Shown here: positions 53,138-63,071 of the stretch, one piece after another
Layout of the letters: every line of letters starts with the position of its first letter
Numbering within the stretch: the first letter of the stretch is position 1
Origin: Amycolatopsis methanolica 239
Lineage (GTDB): Bacteria; Actinomycetota; Actinomycetes; Mycobacteriales; Pseudonocardiaceae
DNA length: 64,000 nucleotides
Direction: 5' to 3'
NCBI RefSeq assembly: GCF_000739085.1
Contig: NZ_CP009110.1
Span: forward strand, 3,596,001 to 3,660,000
The notes under the pieces: model-generated
What the model saw: only the letters and a program-made list of their open reading frames with translations
Databases searched by the model: none
What the model was told of the DNA's origin: nothing
Position numbers and translations under genes: made by a program

Positions 53138-53199
53138 ATGTTGACACCCGTGCACATCGGTGGCAAGTTGACGGGTGCCAAGTTTGCGCCCGTCAACAT
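53138..53199. promoter_or_regulatory. Operator region with three GTTGAC half-sites
   Basis: GTTGAC occurs at 53140-53145 and 53167-53172 and inverted (GTCAAC) at 53192-53197; the outer two extend to perfect 8-bp inverted arms ATGTTGAC / GTCAACAT. They fill the TetR/MMPL intergenic region. One copy may double as a -35 box. TetR binding is inferred. Confidence 0.55.
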
Positions 53200-53212
53200 T
53201 CGAGGGGATCCC

Positions 53213-55387
53213 ATGTTCGCTCGGCTCGGCCGGTTCGCCGCCGACCACGCACGGCTCGTCCTCGTCGTCGCCGGCGTCCTCCTCGCCGGCGCCGCTGTCC
53301 TCGGCATGACCGCGTTCGGCAAGCTCCAGTCGCAGGGGTTCGACGACCCCGGCTCCGACTCCAGCCGCGCCACAGCCCTCGCCGAACAGCACTTCGGCGG
53401 CGAGGACAACCTGCTGTTCCTCGTCCAGGCGCGCGACGGCACCGTCGACGACCCCGCCACTCGCGCCGCGGGCGCCGCCCTGACCGAACGCCTCGCCGCG
53501 GATCCGGCCCTGGAATCGGTCACCTCCTACTGGGCGACCGGCGCCCCGCCGCTGCGCGCCGACGACAGTCGCTCCGCGCTGATCGTCACCCAGCCCGCCG
53601 ACACCTCCGCCGACGCGGTCAAGGCCATCGTGGACCGCTACCAGGGCGAGGACGGCCTGGTCACGGTCACCGCGGGCGGCGGCGCGGTCGTCGGCCTCGA
53701 CATCAACGACCAGGTCAGCCGCGACCTGCTGGTCGCCGAGATGATCGCGGTGCCGATCATCCTCGTTCTGCTGTTCCTCGTCTTCGGCGGCGTCATCGCC
53801 GCCCTGCTGCCCCTGGTCGTCGGCGGTATCGCGGTGCTGGGCACGTTCGCCGAACTGTCGGTGTTCGGCTCGCTGACCGACGTGTCGGTGTTCGCGATCA
53901 ACCTGACCACCGCGCTCGGGCTCGGCCTCGGCATCGACTACGCCCTGCTCATGGTCAGCCGGTTCCGGGAGGAACTCGCCACCGGCGCCGACACCCACAC
54001 CGCCGTGATCCGCACCGTCGCCAGCGCCGGGCGCACGATCAGCTTCAGCGCCGCCACCGTCGCCGTCGCACTCGCCGCGCTGCTGCTGTTCCCCCAGTAC
54101 TTCCTGCGCTCCTACGCCTACGCCGGCATCGGCGTCATCGTGATCGCCATGCTCGCCGCGGTGGTCGTGCTGCCCGCGCTGCTGACCGTCCTCGGGCCGC
54201 GGGTGAACGCCGCCCGCCTGCCCTGGGCCCGCGGCCGCACCCCGAGCACGGTATCCGCGTTCTGGGGCCGGGTCGCCGCCTTCGCGATGAAACGGCCCGC
54301 GCTGGCCGTCGTCCCGGTGCTCGTCGTGCTCGTCGCGGCCGCCACTCCCCTGCTCGGCGTCCAGTTCGGCACCCCGGACGAACGAGTCCTGCCGGACACC
54401 GCGTCCAGCCGCGTCGTCGGCGACGAGCTGCGCGCGCACTACCCGGCCAACGACAGCCGCGCCATCGAGGTCGTCGCGCTCGGCACACCCGACGCGGCCA
54501 CGATCGCCGGCTACGCCGGCCGGCTGTCCGAACTGGACGGCGCCGCCCACGTGTCCTCCAGCGCGGGCGGCTTCAGCCAGGGACGGGCCGACGGCCCCGC
54601 GAACCCGGCGCTCGGGACGCCCACCGCGCAGAAGCTGTCCGTCGTCACCGCCGCCGACTCCCGCTCCGCCGAAGCCGAAACCGTCGTCGCCGAGGTCCGC
54701 GCACTGCCCGCGCCGCCCGGGCTGGACGTCGCGGTCGGCGGCGACGCGGCCGCGCTGGTGGACAGCAAGGACGCGATCGGCAGCAGGCTCCCCGTCGCGG
54801 CCGGCCTGATCGCCGTCACCACGTTCATCCTGCTGTTCTTGTTCACCGGCAGCGTGCTGCAGCCGCTGCGGGCGCTGTTGTTCAACCTGCTCAGCCTGTC
54901 CGCCACGATGGGCATGATGGTGCTGGTCTTCCAGCAGGGCTTCGCCGCCGGGTTCCTCGGCTTCACCCCGCTGCCGCTGGACACCAGCATGCTGATGCTG
55001 TTGTTCTGCATCGCGTTCGGGCTGTCCATGGACTACGAGGTGTTCGTCGTCAGCCGCATCAAGGAAGCCCACGACCACGGGCTCGGCCCGCGCGAAGCGG
55101 TCGTGCACGGACTGTCCCGCACCGGGCGCATCGTCTCGGCCGCCGCGCTGCTGCTCGCGGTCAGCGTGTTCGCCTTCGGCACCAGCGGCGTGAGCTTCAT
55201 CCAGATGTTCGGGATCGGCACCGGCCTGGCGATCCTCATCGACGCGACCCTCGTGCGTGGCGTCCTGCTGCCCGCGGGCATGCGGCTGCTCGGCCGCTAC
55301 GCCTGGTGGGCACCGGAACCGCTACGCCGCCTGCACGAGCGGATCGGCGTCAGCGAGTCGGCGAAACAACCCGCCGCGGCGCGTTAA
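53213..55387 (+). CDS. MMPL family RND-type transporter
   Basis: The 724-residue protein has twelve predicted helices in two halves, each with an external loop. The proton-path motifs are visible in GLGLGIDYALLMVSRFREEL and FGLSMDYEVFVVSRIKEAHD. MMPL proteins export lipids or drugs across the inner membrane. The ATG at 53213 follows GAGGGG; an in-frame ATG 75 nt earlier falls in the operator region. Its TAA shares TTAA with the stop of the convergent DUF1684 gene. Confidence 0.92.
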   Translation: MFARLGRFAADHARLVLVVAGVLLAGAAVLGMTAFGKLQSQGFDDPGSDSSRATALAEQHFGGEDNLLFLVQARDGTVDDPATRAAGAALTERLAADPALESVTSYWATGAPPLRADDSRSALIVTQPADTSADAVKAIVDRYQGEDGLVTVTAGGGAVVGLDINDQVSRDLLVAEMIAVPIILVLLFLVFGGVIAALLPLVVGGIAVLGTFAELSVFGSLTDVSVFAINLTTALGLGLGIDYALLMVSRFREELATGADTHTAVIRTVASAGRTISFSAATVAVALAALLLFPQYFLRSYAYAGIGVIVIAMLAAVVVLPALLTVLGPRVNAARLPWARGRTPSTVSAFWGRVAAFAMKRPALAVVPVLVVLVAAATPLLGVQFGTPDERVLPDTASSRVVGDELRAHYPANDSRAIEVVALGTPDAATIAGYAGRLSELDGAAHVSSSAGGFSQGRADGPANPALGTPTAQKLSVVTAADSRSAEAETVVAEVRALPAPPGLDVAVGGDAAALVDSKDAIGSRLPVAAGLIAVTTFILLFLFTGSVLQPLRALLFNLLSLSATMGMMVLVFQQGFAAGFLGFTPLPLDTSMLMLLFCIAFGLSMDYEVFVVSRIKEAHDHGLGPREAVVHGLSRTGRIVSAAALLLAVSVFAFGTSGVSFIQMFGIGTGLAILIDATLVRGVLLPAGMRLLGRYAWWAPEPLRRLHERIGVSESAKQPAAAR

Positions 55388-56157
55388 CGGCGCTCCCACG
55401 GGATCTGCTCGCCCGCCTCCACCGGGAACGGCAACCGGTTCTCCGGTGGGGGCAGCGGGCACGTCGCGAGGTCGATGAACGCGCACGGCAGGTTCACGGC
55501 CCGGTTGAAGTCCAGTTCCACCCGCCCGTCCGCGTCCGGCCCGGCGACCGCCAGGCTGCGGTTCGCGGCGTACGTCGTCACACCGGACGTCGCGTCCGTG
55601 AACAGCACCGAGAACGCCGCGCCGCCCTTGCCGTTGAACGCGGTCAGTGCGAACTCCTCGCCGCGGTAGGCGAACCGCAGCACGCCAGGTGAGAAGTACA
55701 CATGCGACAGTCCTTCCACGACCGCCCCGACGGTCACCGGCCGCGGCTCGTCGTACGGCTCGAACCGGCCGGGCAGCACCCACGCCGGATCCGGCTCGTA
55801 CGCCGGCACCCCGCGGAACGCCGCCCGCACCGGCGCCGCCAGGTCCCGCAACCGCAGCAGGTACCCGCTGCGCCGCGCCACCTCGACGACCCGGTCACCG
55901 GCCTTGACCATCTCACCCGGCCCGCTGTTGACCAGCTCGAACCGCGTCGTGCCGGACACCCCGAACTCCTCGTCCGGATCCACCACCACGACCGCGGCGT
56001 CACCATCCTCGCGCCACGTGCCCGGGATGCCGTCGAACCGCTGCGGCTCGGGCGTCAGCCAGTGCCGCGCTGTGATGCTCAGCCACCCGTGCGGCTCCGC
56101 GAGCGCACGCTCCCGCTCGGCGTGCCAGGACCGCCACGCCTGCTCGAACCCGCTCAC
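55384..56157 (-). CDS. DUF1684 family protein coupled to pafA
   Basis: The 257-residue soluble protein contains the DUF1684 blocks [57 protein letters not shown] and the conserved [20 protein letters not shown] with [14 protein letters not shown]. The cysteines and the acidic/His pattern might bind a metal, but no reaction is known. Its GTG (56157) overlaps the pafA stop by 4 bp (GTGA), so it is translated with the Pup ligase. That is its only functional link here. Confidence 0.85.
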   Translation of the reverse strand: MSGFEQAWRSWHAERERALAEPHGWLSITARHWLTPEPQRFDGIPGTWREDGDAAVVVVDPDEEFGVSGTTRFELVNSGPGEMVKAGDRVVEVARRSGYLLRLRDLAAPVRAAFRGVPAYEPDPAWVLPGRFEPYDEPRPVTVGAVVEGLSHVYFSPGVLRFAYRGEEFALTAFNGKGGAAFSVLFTDATSGVTTYAANRSLAVAGPDADGRVELDFNRAVNLPCAFIDLATCPLPPPENRLPFPVEAGEQIPWERR

Positions 56158-57512
56158 AGCGAGCTGATCAGCCGGTCGACGCGCTCGTCCACGGCGCGGA
56201 ACGGGTCCTTGCACAACACGGTCCGCTGCGCCTGGTCGTTGAGCTTGAGGTGCACCCAGTCGACCGTGAAGTCCCGACCGGCGGCCTGCGCGGCGGCGAT
56301 GAAATCGCCCCGCAGCTTCGCCCGCGTGGTCTGCGGCGGCGTGTCCTTGGCCACCTCGATCTCCCCGTCGTCGGTGATCCGCCGCACCAGACCCTTGCGC
56401 TGCAACAGGTCGAACAGGCCCCGCCCGCGCCGGATGTCGTGGTAGGCCAGGTCCAGCTGCGCCACCCGCGGGCTGGACAGGTCCAGGTTGTGCTTCGCCC
56501 GGTACCGCTCCACCAGCCGGTGCTTGATCGCCCAGTCGATCTCGGTGTCGATCTTGCTGAAGTCCTGCTGCTCCACCGCGTCCAGCGCGCGGCCCCACAG
56601 CTCCACCACCCGCTGCGCCGTCGGGCCCGAATCGTTGGCCTGCACGTGCTGCACCGCGCGCCCGTAGTACTCGCGCTGGATGTCCAGCGCCGAGGCCTCC
56701 CGCCCGCCTGCCAGCCGCACCGGGCGCCGCCCCGTCAGGTCGTGGCTGATCTCCCGGATCGCCCGGATCGGGTTGTCCAGTGTGAAGTCCCGGAACTGCA
56801 CACCCTGCTCGATCATCTCGAGCACCAGGTTCGCCGTGCCGATCTTCAGCAGCGTGGTCGGCTCCGCCATGTTCGAGTCACCCACGATGACGTGCAGCCG
56901 CCGGTACCGCTCGGCGTCGGCGTGCGGCTCGTCCCGCGTGTTGATGATCGGCCGCGACCGGGTCGTGGCGCTGGAGACGCCCTCCCAGATGTGCTCGGCC
57001 CGCTGCGACAGGCAGTACACCGCGCCCCGCGGCGTCTGCAGAACCTTGCCCGCGCCGCAGATCAGCTGACGGGTCACCAGGAACGGCAGCAGCACGTCGG
57101 CGATCCGCGAGAACTCACCCGCGCGCGTCACCAGGTAGTTCTCGTGACAGCCGTAGGAGTTGCCCGCCGAGTCGGTGTTGTTCTTGAACAGGAAGATGTC
57201 CCCGCCGATGCCCTCGTCGGCCAGCCGCCGCTCCGCGTCGACCAGCAGGTCCTCGAGGATCCGCTCACCGGCCTTGTCGTGCGTGACGAGCTGCACCAGG
57301 TCGTCGCACTCGGCCGTCGCGTACTCGGGGTGCGATCCCACGTCCAGGTAGAGCCGGGAGCCGTTTGACAGGAAGACGTTGGACGAGCGCCCCCACGACA
57401 CGACCCGCCGGAACAGGTAACGCGCCACCTCATCGGGCGAGAGCCGGCGCTGCCCGTGGAACGTGCAGGTGACGCCGAACTCGGTCTCGATGCCAAAAAT
57501 CCGCCGCTGCAT
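56154..57512 (-). CDS. pafA: Pup-protein ligase PafA
   Basis: The 452-residue ligase begins [20 protein letters not shown], with the metal-binding Glu of IETEFG, and has [20 protein letters not shown] containing the catalytic Asp, [16 protein letters not shown], and [20 protein letters not shown]. The C-terminal small domain follows. It activates the C-terminal Glu of Pup with ATP and joins it to target lysines. The ATG is 6 nt downstream of TAGCAT with no ribosome site, so probably leaderless. DUF1684 is translationally coupled behind it. Confidence 0.97.
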   Translation of the reverse strand: MQRRIFGIETEFGVTCTFHGQRRLSPDEVARYLFRRVVSWGRSSNVFLSNGSRLYLDVGSHPEYATAECDDLVQLVTHDKAGERILEDLLVDAERRLADEGIGGDIFLFKNNTDSAGNSYGCHENYLVTRAGEFSRIADVLLPFLVTRQLICGAGKVLQTPRGAVYCLSQRAEHIWEGVSSATTRSRPIINTRDEPHADAERYRRLHVIVGDSNMAEPTTLLKIGTANLVLEMIEQGVQFRDFTLDNPIRAIREISHDLTGRRPVRLAGGREASALDIQREYYGRAVQHVQANDSGPTAQRVVELWGRALDAVEQQDFSKIDTEIDWAIKHRLVERYRAKHNLDLSSPRVAQLDLAYHDIRRGRGLFDLLQRKGLVRRITDDGEIEVAKDTPPQTTRAKLRGDFIAAAQAAGRDFTVDWVHLKLNDQAQRTVLCKDPFRAVDERVDRLISSL

Positions 57513-57518
57513 CTCTCA

Positions 57519-57524
57519 ATGCTA
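57519..57524 (-). promoter_or_regulatory. -10 element TAGCAT of pafA
   Basis: TAGCAT fits TANNNT and ends 6 nt before the pafA ATG. With no ribosome site in between, a leaderless transcript is likely. Confidence 0.5.
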
Positions 57525-57693
57525 GGCGCTTTTGGCCCCGGCGCGGTGCGCCGTTCGGGCGGCGACACGCCGAGCGAGCGTCGCACCACGCACCGGATCA
57601 CCCGGGACACCGCTGTCACCAGGGGTTTCCCACGTTGTGGCCCGGGCCACCCGATAGAGTCGTTCCGGACTGCGACAGGGGTGATCCGAAACC

Positions 57694-58494
57694 GTGACCG
57701 GCAACGCGGCGCTGCGAGCCGACTGCGCGAACTGCTTCGGCCTGTGCTGCGTGGCGCTGCCCTTCGCCGCCTCCGCCGACTTCGCCGTGGACAAGGACGC
57801 GGGCACCCCGTGCCGCAACCTGCTCGGCGACTTCCGCTGCGGCATCCACGCCCGCCTGCGCGACGAGGGCTTCACCGGCTGCACCGTCTTCGACTGCTTC
57901 GGCGCCGGGCAGCGCATCTCCCAGGAGACCTTCGGCGGCCGCGACTGGCGCCGGGCACCGGAAACCCGCGAGGCCATGTTCGCCGCCTTCCCGGTGATGC
58001 GGCAACTGCACGAACTGCTCTTCCACCTCACCCAGGCCCTGGCCCTGCCCGCGGCCCGCCCCGTCCACGACGACCTGCGCGCCGCCCTCGAGAAGACCGA
58101 CCGCATGGCCGGAAGCGATCCCGCCGACCTCGTCCGGCTCGACGTCGCCGGCCACCGCGAACAGGTGAGCGCCCTGCTGCTGCGGGCCAGCGAACTGGTC
58201 CGCGGCAAGCGCGGCAAGAACCGCCGCGGAGCCGACCTGATCGGCGCGAACCTGCGTGGCGCCGACCTGCGGGCCGCCAACCTGCGCGGCGCCTACCTCA
58301 TCGGCGCGAACCTCCGCCGCGCCAACCTGCGCCAGGCCGACCTCATCGGCGCGGACTTCCGCGGGGCCAACCTCGCGGGCGCCGACCTGACCGGCAGCCT
58401 CTTCCTCACGCAGGCCCAGGTGAACGCGGCCCAGGGCGACGGCACGACCCGCCTCCCGGAGGGGCTCGACCGGCCCGCCCACTGGCGCCCCTGA
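57694..58494 (+). CDS. Pentapeptide-repeat protein with an N-terminal cysteine cluster
   Basis: The 266-residue protein has two parts. Residues 1-70 carry eight cysteines (CANCFGLCC at 11-19, then Cys40, 49, 63, 68), where C-x2-C-x3-CC resembles the metal/Fe-S motif of YkgJ-type proteins. After a helical middle ([20 protein letters not shown]) come about twelve pentapeptide repeats from residue 172 ([20 protein letters not shown] onward), forming a right-handed beta helix. The GTG start follows GGGGTGATC weakly. It is divergent from pafA by 181 bp. No function can be given; DNA mimicry and scaffolding are known for other repeat proteins. Confidence 0.85.
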   Translation: MTGNAALRADCANCFGLCCVALPFAASADFAVDKDAGTPCRNLLGDFRCGIHARLRDEGFTGCTVFDCFGAGQRISQETFGGRDWRRAPETREAMFAAFPVMRQLHELLFHLTQALALPAARPVHDDLRAALEKTDRMAGSDPADLVRLDVAGHREQVSALLLRASELVRGKRGKNRRGADLIGANLRGADLRAANLRGAYLIGANLRRANLRQADLIGADFRGANLAGADLTGSLFLTQAQVNAAQGDGTTRLPEGLDRPAHWRP

Positions 58495-58853
58495 CGAGCT
58501 CCATCGCGCACGGGCGCCGAAGGGCGCGGACCTGCGCCGCCCGCCCGCGATGATCAGTGTGGTCCATTCCGAGGCTGCGTGCCGCCACTGACGATGGTCA
58601 CGCGGCCCCCGGCAACACCGCGCGGCGCGCCGGAGCCGCCCCCACGCGCCACGCCGCATCGCGGTGGCGCCGGGCAAGCCAGGCCCAACCCGCCCACCGC
58701 ACCGGGGAAGCCGAGCCCGCGCGGCCGCGATGATCAGTGTCGTCCGCCCCCGGCCGCGGGCCGCATTCACGACGCCCACGCGCTCCCGGGCCGGCCCCGG
58801 GCGACACTGCGCGGCAGCCGCCATCGCCCCGCACACCACCCGGAAATGCGAAA
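58495..58853. other. Intergenic region without a recognised gene, with a 20-nt direct repeat
   Basis: These 360 bp between the pentapeptide gene and the prcA terminator contain no frame I can support. CGCGATGATCAGTGTGGTCC (58546-58565) recurs at 58736-58755 with one change. The rest is GC-rich with proline-type codon patterns in several frames but no start signals. Confidence 0.5.
58546..58755. repeat. Pair of 20-nt direct repeats containing TGATCA
   Basis: Copies at 58546-58565 and 58736-58755 are identical at 19 of 20 positions and 190 bp apart. Each has the palindrome TGATCA at its centre, so they could be two sites for one DNA-binding protein, or chance scars. Confidence 0.55.
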
Positions 58854-58879
58854 GGCCCCCGGACCGAAGTCCGAGGGCC
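58854..58879 (-). terminator. Terminator hairpin after prcA
   Basis: Arms 58854-58864 and 58869-58879 pair over 11 bp with one mismatch around CGAA; on the - strand the stem is followed by TTTCG. It lies 12 nt beyond the prcA stop and would end the pup-prcB-prcA transcript. Confidence 0.75.
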
Positions 58880-58891
58880 CCGCACCCGAGC

Positions 58892-59644
58892 TCAGCTCGC
58901 CGGCGGCGTCTCACCGTCCGCAGGCTTCTCCTCCGCGTCCCCGGCGGACTCGGCCGGCTGCTCCGGCAGCAACGCGTCCAGCGCGGCGCCCTGGATCCGC
59001 CGGAACTTGCGCCCTGGCCGCTCCCGGTCCAGCACCGCGACCTCCAGCTTCAACGGCGCGCTGTCCCCGTTGTTGCTGACCGCGCGCAGCGCGTCAAGCG
59101 CGACCTTCAGCGCGTCCCGCAGCTCCAGGCCGTCCTCGTAGATCTCCTTCAGCTTGTTCGCCACCGGCTCCGTCTGGCCACCGGTCACGACGTACCGCGG
59201 CTCGTCGAAGATCGAACCGTCGTAGGTCAGCCGGAACAGCTGGTCCTCCTCCGGAACCGACCCCACCTCCGCCACGCACAGCTCCACCTCGTACGGCTTG
59301 AGCTGCTCGGTGAAGATGCTGCCCAGCGTCGCCGCGTAGGCGTTCGCCAGCGCACGCGCCGTCACGTCCCGGCGGTCGTACTGGTAACCCTTCAGGTCCG
59401 CGTGCCGGATCCCGGCCACCCGCAGGTTCTCGTACTCGCTGTACCGGCCGACCGCCGCGAACCCGATCCGGTCGTAGATCTCGGAGATCTTGTGCAGCGT
59501 CGTCGACGGGTTCTCCGCCACGAACAGAACCCCGCTGCGGTACTTCAGCACGACCACGCTTCGGCCGCGCGCGATGCCCTTGCGCGCGAGCTCCGAGCGC
59601 TCACGCATCAACTGCTCAGGAGAGGCGTACAGCGGCATCGTCAC
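58892..59644 (-). CDS. prcA: Proteasome subunit alpha
   Basis: The 250-residue alpha subunit opens with [20 protein letters not shown], the H0/H1 gate region, then [40 protein letters not shown], and the usual LAATGSIF-type [20 protein letters not shown]. The tail after residue 225 is acidic and Pro-rich. Alpha rings cap the core and dock the ATPase. The GTG at 59644 has GGAG 7 nt upstream; an ATG lies two codons later. It follows prcB by 57 bp and ends at a terminator. Confidence 0.97.
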   Translation of the reverse strand: MTMPLYASPEQLMRERSELARKGIARGRSVVVLKYRSGVLFVAENPSTTLHKISEIYDRIGFAAVGRYSEYENLRVAGIRHADLKGYQYDRRDVTARALANAYAATLGSIFTEQLKPYEVELCVAEVGSVPEEDQLFRLTYDGSIFDEPRYVVTGGQTEPVANKLKEIYEDGLELRDALKVALDALRAVSNNGDSAPLKLEVAVLDRERPGRKFRRIQGAALDALLPEQPAESAGDAEEKPADGETPPAS

Positions 59645-59701
59645 GGTGAGGCTCCAAGAATGCTCGAAGGGAGGGAAGTTCGGCTACGGCGACCGCGCGG
59701 A

Positions 59702-60562
59702 TCAGGTCCGGCCGTGGGTGGCCTGCTCGGCCCGGCCCGCGACGACCGCCTCCGCCACCGCGGCGGCCTGCTCGTCCGGCAGCCGCACCGCGCCACGCTC
59801 GGCGGTGATCGTCACCAGCGTCGGGAAGATCCGGCGAACCAGGTCCGGCCCGCCCGTCGCGCTGTCGTCGTCGGCCGCGTCGTACAGCGACTCCACCGCA
59901 GTGCGCACCGCGGTCTCCTCGTCGGCCTCCGGGTCGTACAGCTTCTTCAGCGCCGACTTCGCGAACAGCGACCCCGACCCGATCGCGTGGTAGCCCGCGC
60001 GCTCCTCGTACCGGCCACCGGTCACGTCGTAGGACACGATCCGCCCGGCGCGCTTCGGGTCGTCGGCCTCGATGTCGTAGCCGACGAACAACGGCAGCGC
60101 CGCCAGGCCCGCCATCGCCACGTCCAGGTTGCCCTTGACCATGGTGGCGAGCTTGTTCGTCTTGCCGTCCAGGGACAGCGGAACGCCCTCGATCTTCTCG
60201 TAGTGCGCCAGCTCGACCGCGTAGAGCCGCACCAGCTCCAGTGCGATCCCGGCGCTGCCCGCGATGCCCACCGCGGAATAACCGTCGGTGACGTGCACCT
60301 TCTCCATGTCCCGCGACGCGATCAGGTTCCCCGACGTCGCCCGCCGGTCACCGGCGATCAGCACGCCACCGGAGAACGACACGGCCACGATCGTGGTGCC
60401 GTGCGGCGCGTCCAGCTCACCCGCGCCGGAATTGGGCAGCTGCCGGCGCCCCGGCAGCAGGTCAGGCGCCTGCATGCGGAGGAACTCGGCGAACGACGAC
60501 GTCGTGCTCGAGAAGAAGGCAGCGGGCAGCGCGGAGCCCGTGGGGCCCGAGGTGTGTTCCAT
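59702..60562 (-). CDS. prcB: Proteasome subunit beta
   Basis: The 286-residue precursor has a propeptide of about 55 residues removed before Thr56 in [20 protein letters not shown]; the freed Thr is the nucleophile. The catalytic Asp and Lys lie in [20 protein letters not shown]. Further blocks are [20 protein letters not shown] and [20 protein letters not shown]. It degrades pupylated proteins inside the core. It lies between pup and prcA in the same direction. Confidence 0.97.
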   Translation of the reverse strand: MEHTSGPTGSALPAAFFSSTTSSFAEFLRMQAPDLLPGRRQLPNSGAGELDAPHGTTIVAVSFSGGVLIAGDRRATSGNLIASRDMEKVHVTDGYSAVGIAGSAGIALELVRLYAVELAHYEKIEGVPLSLDGKTNKLATMVKGNLDVAMAGLAALPLFVGYDIEADDPKRAGRIVSYDVTGGRYEERAGYHAIGSGSLFAKSALKKLYDPEADEETAVRTAVESLYDAADDDSATGGPDLVRRIFPTLVTITAERGAVRLPDEQAAAVAEAVVAGRAEQATHGRT

Positions 60563-60683
60563 ACGTGCTCGTGGTTCCCATCGACGAAGTGTGGCGCTCC
60601 CGCGGGCACCACACCCGCGGAAGCGCGACAGCCGGCACTACAAGCTACTCGGTGCGACCACCCTAGTGGCCGCGGTTGAGCGG

Positions 60684-60878
60684 TTACTCGCCGCCCTTTT
60701 GCACGTAGGCGCGTACGAAGTCCTCGGCGTTCTCCTCGAGCACGTCGTCGATCTCGTCCAGGATCGTGTCGACGTCCTCACCCAGCTTCTCGCGGCGTTC
60801 CTGGCCGGCCGGGGCGCCACCCTCGACCTCGTCGTCAGAGCCGCCGCCACCGTGCTTCTCGATCTTCTCCTGAGCCAT
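60684..60878 (-). CDS. pup: Prokaryotic ubiquitin-like protein Pup
   Basis: The 64-residue protein is mostly disordered and acidic, with the PafA/ATPase-binding helix VDTILDEIDDVLEENAEDFV and the C-terminus YVQKGGE. The last residue is already Glu, so the deamidation step by Dop that Pup ending in Gln requires is not needed; Dop would act only as depupylase. The ATG follows GGGAGGCGAG. It sits between dop and prcB. Confidence 0.97.
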   Translation of the reverse strand: MAQEKIEKHGGGGSDDEVEGGAPAGQERREKLGEDVDTILDEIDDVLEENAEDFVRAYVQKGGE

Positions 60879-60948
60879 CTCGCCTCCCGGTGAGTCTTGT
60901 CCCTAGCCTACCCAGAGACCACGACAATCGGTGGTTTTCCCGCTGCGG

Positions 60949-62451
60949 TCAGTCGGAACCCGTCAGCGCCTCGACCAGTTCCTCGGCCGTCTCCGACTCG
61001 TCCAGCAGCCGCCCGACGTGCGCCTTCGTGCCCCGCAACGGCTCCAGCGTCGGGATCCTGACCAGCGACTCCTTGCCCACGTCGAAAATCACCGAGTCCC
61101 ACGACGCGGCCGCGATCGACGTCGCGTACTTCTCCAGCGCCCGCCCGCGGAAGTAGGCGCGCGTGTCCTCCGGCGGGTTCGTGATCGCCGCCTGCACCTC
61201 CTCCTCGGTGACCAGCCGCTTCATCGAGCCACGCGCCACCAGGCGGTTGTACAGGCCCTTCTGCAGCCGCACGTCCGAGTACTGCAGGTCCACCAGGTGC
61301 AGCCGCGGCGCGGCCCACCCCAGGTTGTCCCGCTGCCGGTAACCCTCCAGCAGCCGCAGCTTCGCGGGCCAGTCCAGCCGGTCCGCGCACTCCGCCGGGT
61401 CCCGCGCCAGCGCGTCCAGAATCTCGCCCCAGACCCGCAGCACCTCCTTGGACATCGCGTCCCCGCCTGTGCGCTCCAGGTGCGCCGCCGCCAGCTCGTG
61501 GTAGGCGAACTGCAGGTCAAGGCCGGTGTACTTGCGGCCGCCCGCCACCGCCACCTTCGTCTTCAGCGTCGGGTCGTGGCTGATCTGGTGCACCGCCCGC
61601 ACCGGCTCGTCCAGCTTCAGGTCGTCGAACCGCTGACCGGCCTCGATCATGTCCAGCACCAGCGCCGTCGTGCCCAGCTTCAGGTACGTCGAGTACTCGG
61701 CCATGTTCGCGTCGCCGATGATGACGTGCAGCCGCCGGTACTTGTCCGCGTCCGCGTGCGGCTCGTCGCGGGTGTTGATGATCCCCCGCTTCAGCGTCGT
61801 CTCCAGGCCGACCTCGACCTCGATGTAGTCCGAACGCTGCGACAGCTGGAAGCCGGCCTCCTCGCCCTGCGGACCGATGCCCACCCGGCCCGAGCCGGTG
61901 ACCACCTGCCGCGACACGAAGAACGGCGTCAGCCCCGCGATCACCGAGGTGAACGGCGTCGACCGGGCCATCAGGTAGTTCTCGTGGGTGCCGTAGCTGG
62001 CCCCCTTGCCGTCCACGTTGTTCTTGTACAGCTGCAACACCGGCTGCCCGGGCACGGTGGCCGCCCGCATCGCGGCCTCCTCCATCACCCGCTCGCCCGC
62101 CTTGTCCCAGATGACCCCGTCCCGCGGGTTGGTCACCTCGGGCGCCGAGTACTCCGGGTGCGCGTGGTCGACGTAGAGCCGGGCGCCGTTGGTCAGGATG
62201 ACGTTGGCCGCGCCGAGGTCCTCCACGTCCGGGTCGTGCCCCGGCCCGCCGGGCCCTGCCAGGTCGAACCCGCGGGCGTCGCGCAGCGGCGACTCCACCT
62301 CGTAGTCCCACCGCGCGCGGCGCGCCCGCGGGATGTCCGCGGCCGCCGCGTAGGCCAGCACGACCTGCGTCGATGTCAGTACCGGGTTGGCCGTCGCGTC
62401 GCCCGGCACGGCGATGCCGTACTCGACTTCGGTTCCCATGATCCGCCGCAT
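60949..62451 (-). CDS. dop: Depupylase/deamidase Dop
   Basis: The 500-residue protein is homologous to Paf[17 protein letters not shown] with the metal Glu, [20 protein letters not shown] with the catalytic Asp, [41 protein letters not shown] segment of about 40 residues (38-78, rich in Arg/Asp/Gly) corresponds to the Dop loop absent from PafA. It removes Pup from substrates. The ATG is 6 nt from TAGGCT (62458-62463), so probably leaderless. It begins the dop-pup-prcB-prcA series. Confidence 0.97.
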   Translation of the reverse strand: MRRIMGTEVEYGIAVPGDATANPVLTSTQVVLAYAAAADIPRARRARWDYEVESPLRDARGFDLAGPGGPGHDPDVEDLGAANVILTNGARLYVDHAHPEYSAPEVTNPRDGVIWDKAGERVMEEAAMRAATVPGQPVLQLYKNNVDGKGASYGTHENYLMARSTPFTSVIAGLTPFFVSRQVVTGSGRVGIGPQGEEAGFQLSQRSDYIEVEVGLETTLKRGIINTRDEPHADADKYRRLHVIIGDANMAEYSTYLKLGTTALVLDMIEAGQRFDDLKLDEPVRAVHQISHDPTLKTKVAVAGGRKYTGLDLQFAYHELAAAHLERTGGDAMSKEVLRVWGEILDALARDPAECADRLDWPAKLRLLEGYRQRDNLGWAAPRLHLVDLQYSDVRLQKGLYNRLVARGSMKRLVTEEEVQAAITNPPEDTRAYFRGRALEKYATSIAAASWDSVIFDVGKESLVRIPTLEPLRGTKAHVGRLLDESETAEELVEALTGSD

Positions 62452-62503
62452 GTCCCAAGCCTACGGGTCGCGGGCGGCAACGGTGAGTGGGCCACCGGTT
62501 GCG

Positions 62504-62522
62504 ACCAGGTAAAGCACCTGGT
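62504..62522. promoter_or_regulatory. Inverted repeat between dop and the NUDIX gene
   Basis: ACCAGGT (62504-62510) and ACCTGGT (62516-62522) flank AAAGC. It is 41 nt upstream of the dop -10 box and 18 nt before the NUDIX start, so it could be an operator for both. The binding protein is unknown. Confidence 0.45.
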
Positions 62523-62540
62523 TCTGCCATGCTGTCGGGG

Positions 62541-63053
62541 ATGGTGAGCAGTGCTGAGGAAATGGTCGCCCACTACGACGCCGCGGGCGCGGTCGTGGGC
62601 CGGGTGCGCCGCGCCGACATTCGCGAACAGGGCCTATGGCACGCCGCGACGCTGGTCCTGGTGCGCTCCGGGGACGGCTCCCGCGTGTACGTGCACCGGC
62701 GCTCCCCGGACAAGGACGTCTTCCCCGGGCTGTACGACTGCTGGGCGGGCGGCGTGGTCGCCGCGGGCGAAACCCCCGCCGAGGGCGCGGAACGGGAGCT
62801 GGCCGAGGAACTGGGCGTGCGCGGCGTACCCCTGCGACCCCTGTTTACGTTCACGTTCGAGCAGCCGCCACTCCGCTGCCACTACTTCGCCTACCAGGCC
62901 CGCTGGGACGGACCGGTCGTGCACCAGCCGGAGGAAATCGTCTCCGGCCGGTGGATGCCCCTGGACGAGCTGCGAACGTGGGCAGACGACCCGGAAAGCC
63001 CTTTCGTGCCCGACGGCAGGCACGCGATCCGCGAGTGGTTCCGCCGCACATAG
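62541..63053 (+). CDS. NUDIX hydrolase (IDI-like)
   Basis: The 170-residue protein has the Nudix box GGVVAAGETPAEGAERELAEELGV (GX5EX7REUXEEXGU pattern), and flanking YDAAGAVVGRVRRADIREQG, HAATLVLVRSGDGSRVYVHR and DKDVFPGLYDCWAGG. This layout (R..SPDKDVFPG) matches the YfcD/isopentenyl-isomerase-like subgroup that hydrolyses nucleoside diphosphate derivatives. I start at the ATG at 62541; a CATGCT hexamer is 7 nt upstream and there is no ribosome site. It is divergent from dop by 89 bp. Confidence 0.87.
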   Translation: MVSSAEEMVAHYDAAGAVVGRVRRADIREQGLWHAATLVLVRSGDGSRVYVHRRSPDKDVFPGLYDCWAGGVVAAGETPAEGAERELAEELGVRGVPLRPLFTFTFEQPPLRCHYFAYQARWDGPVVHQPEEIVSGRWMPLDELRTWADDPESPFVPDGRHAIREWFRRT

Positions 63054-63071
63054 CCCTTTTCCGGCCCGGCG

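Noticed and set aside
52448..55108. An 886-codon - strand frame covering the TetR gene and running antisense to the MMPL gene
   Set aside because: Only its last 227 codons are a real TetR; the rest is antisense to an intact transporter.
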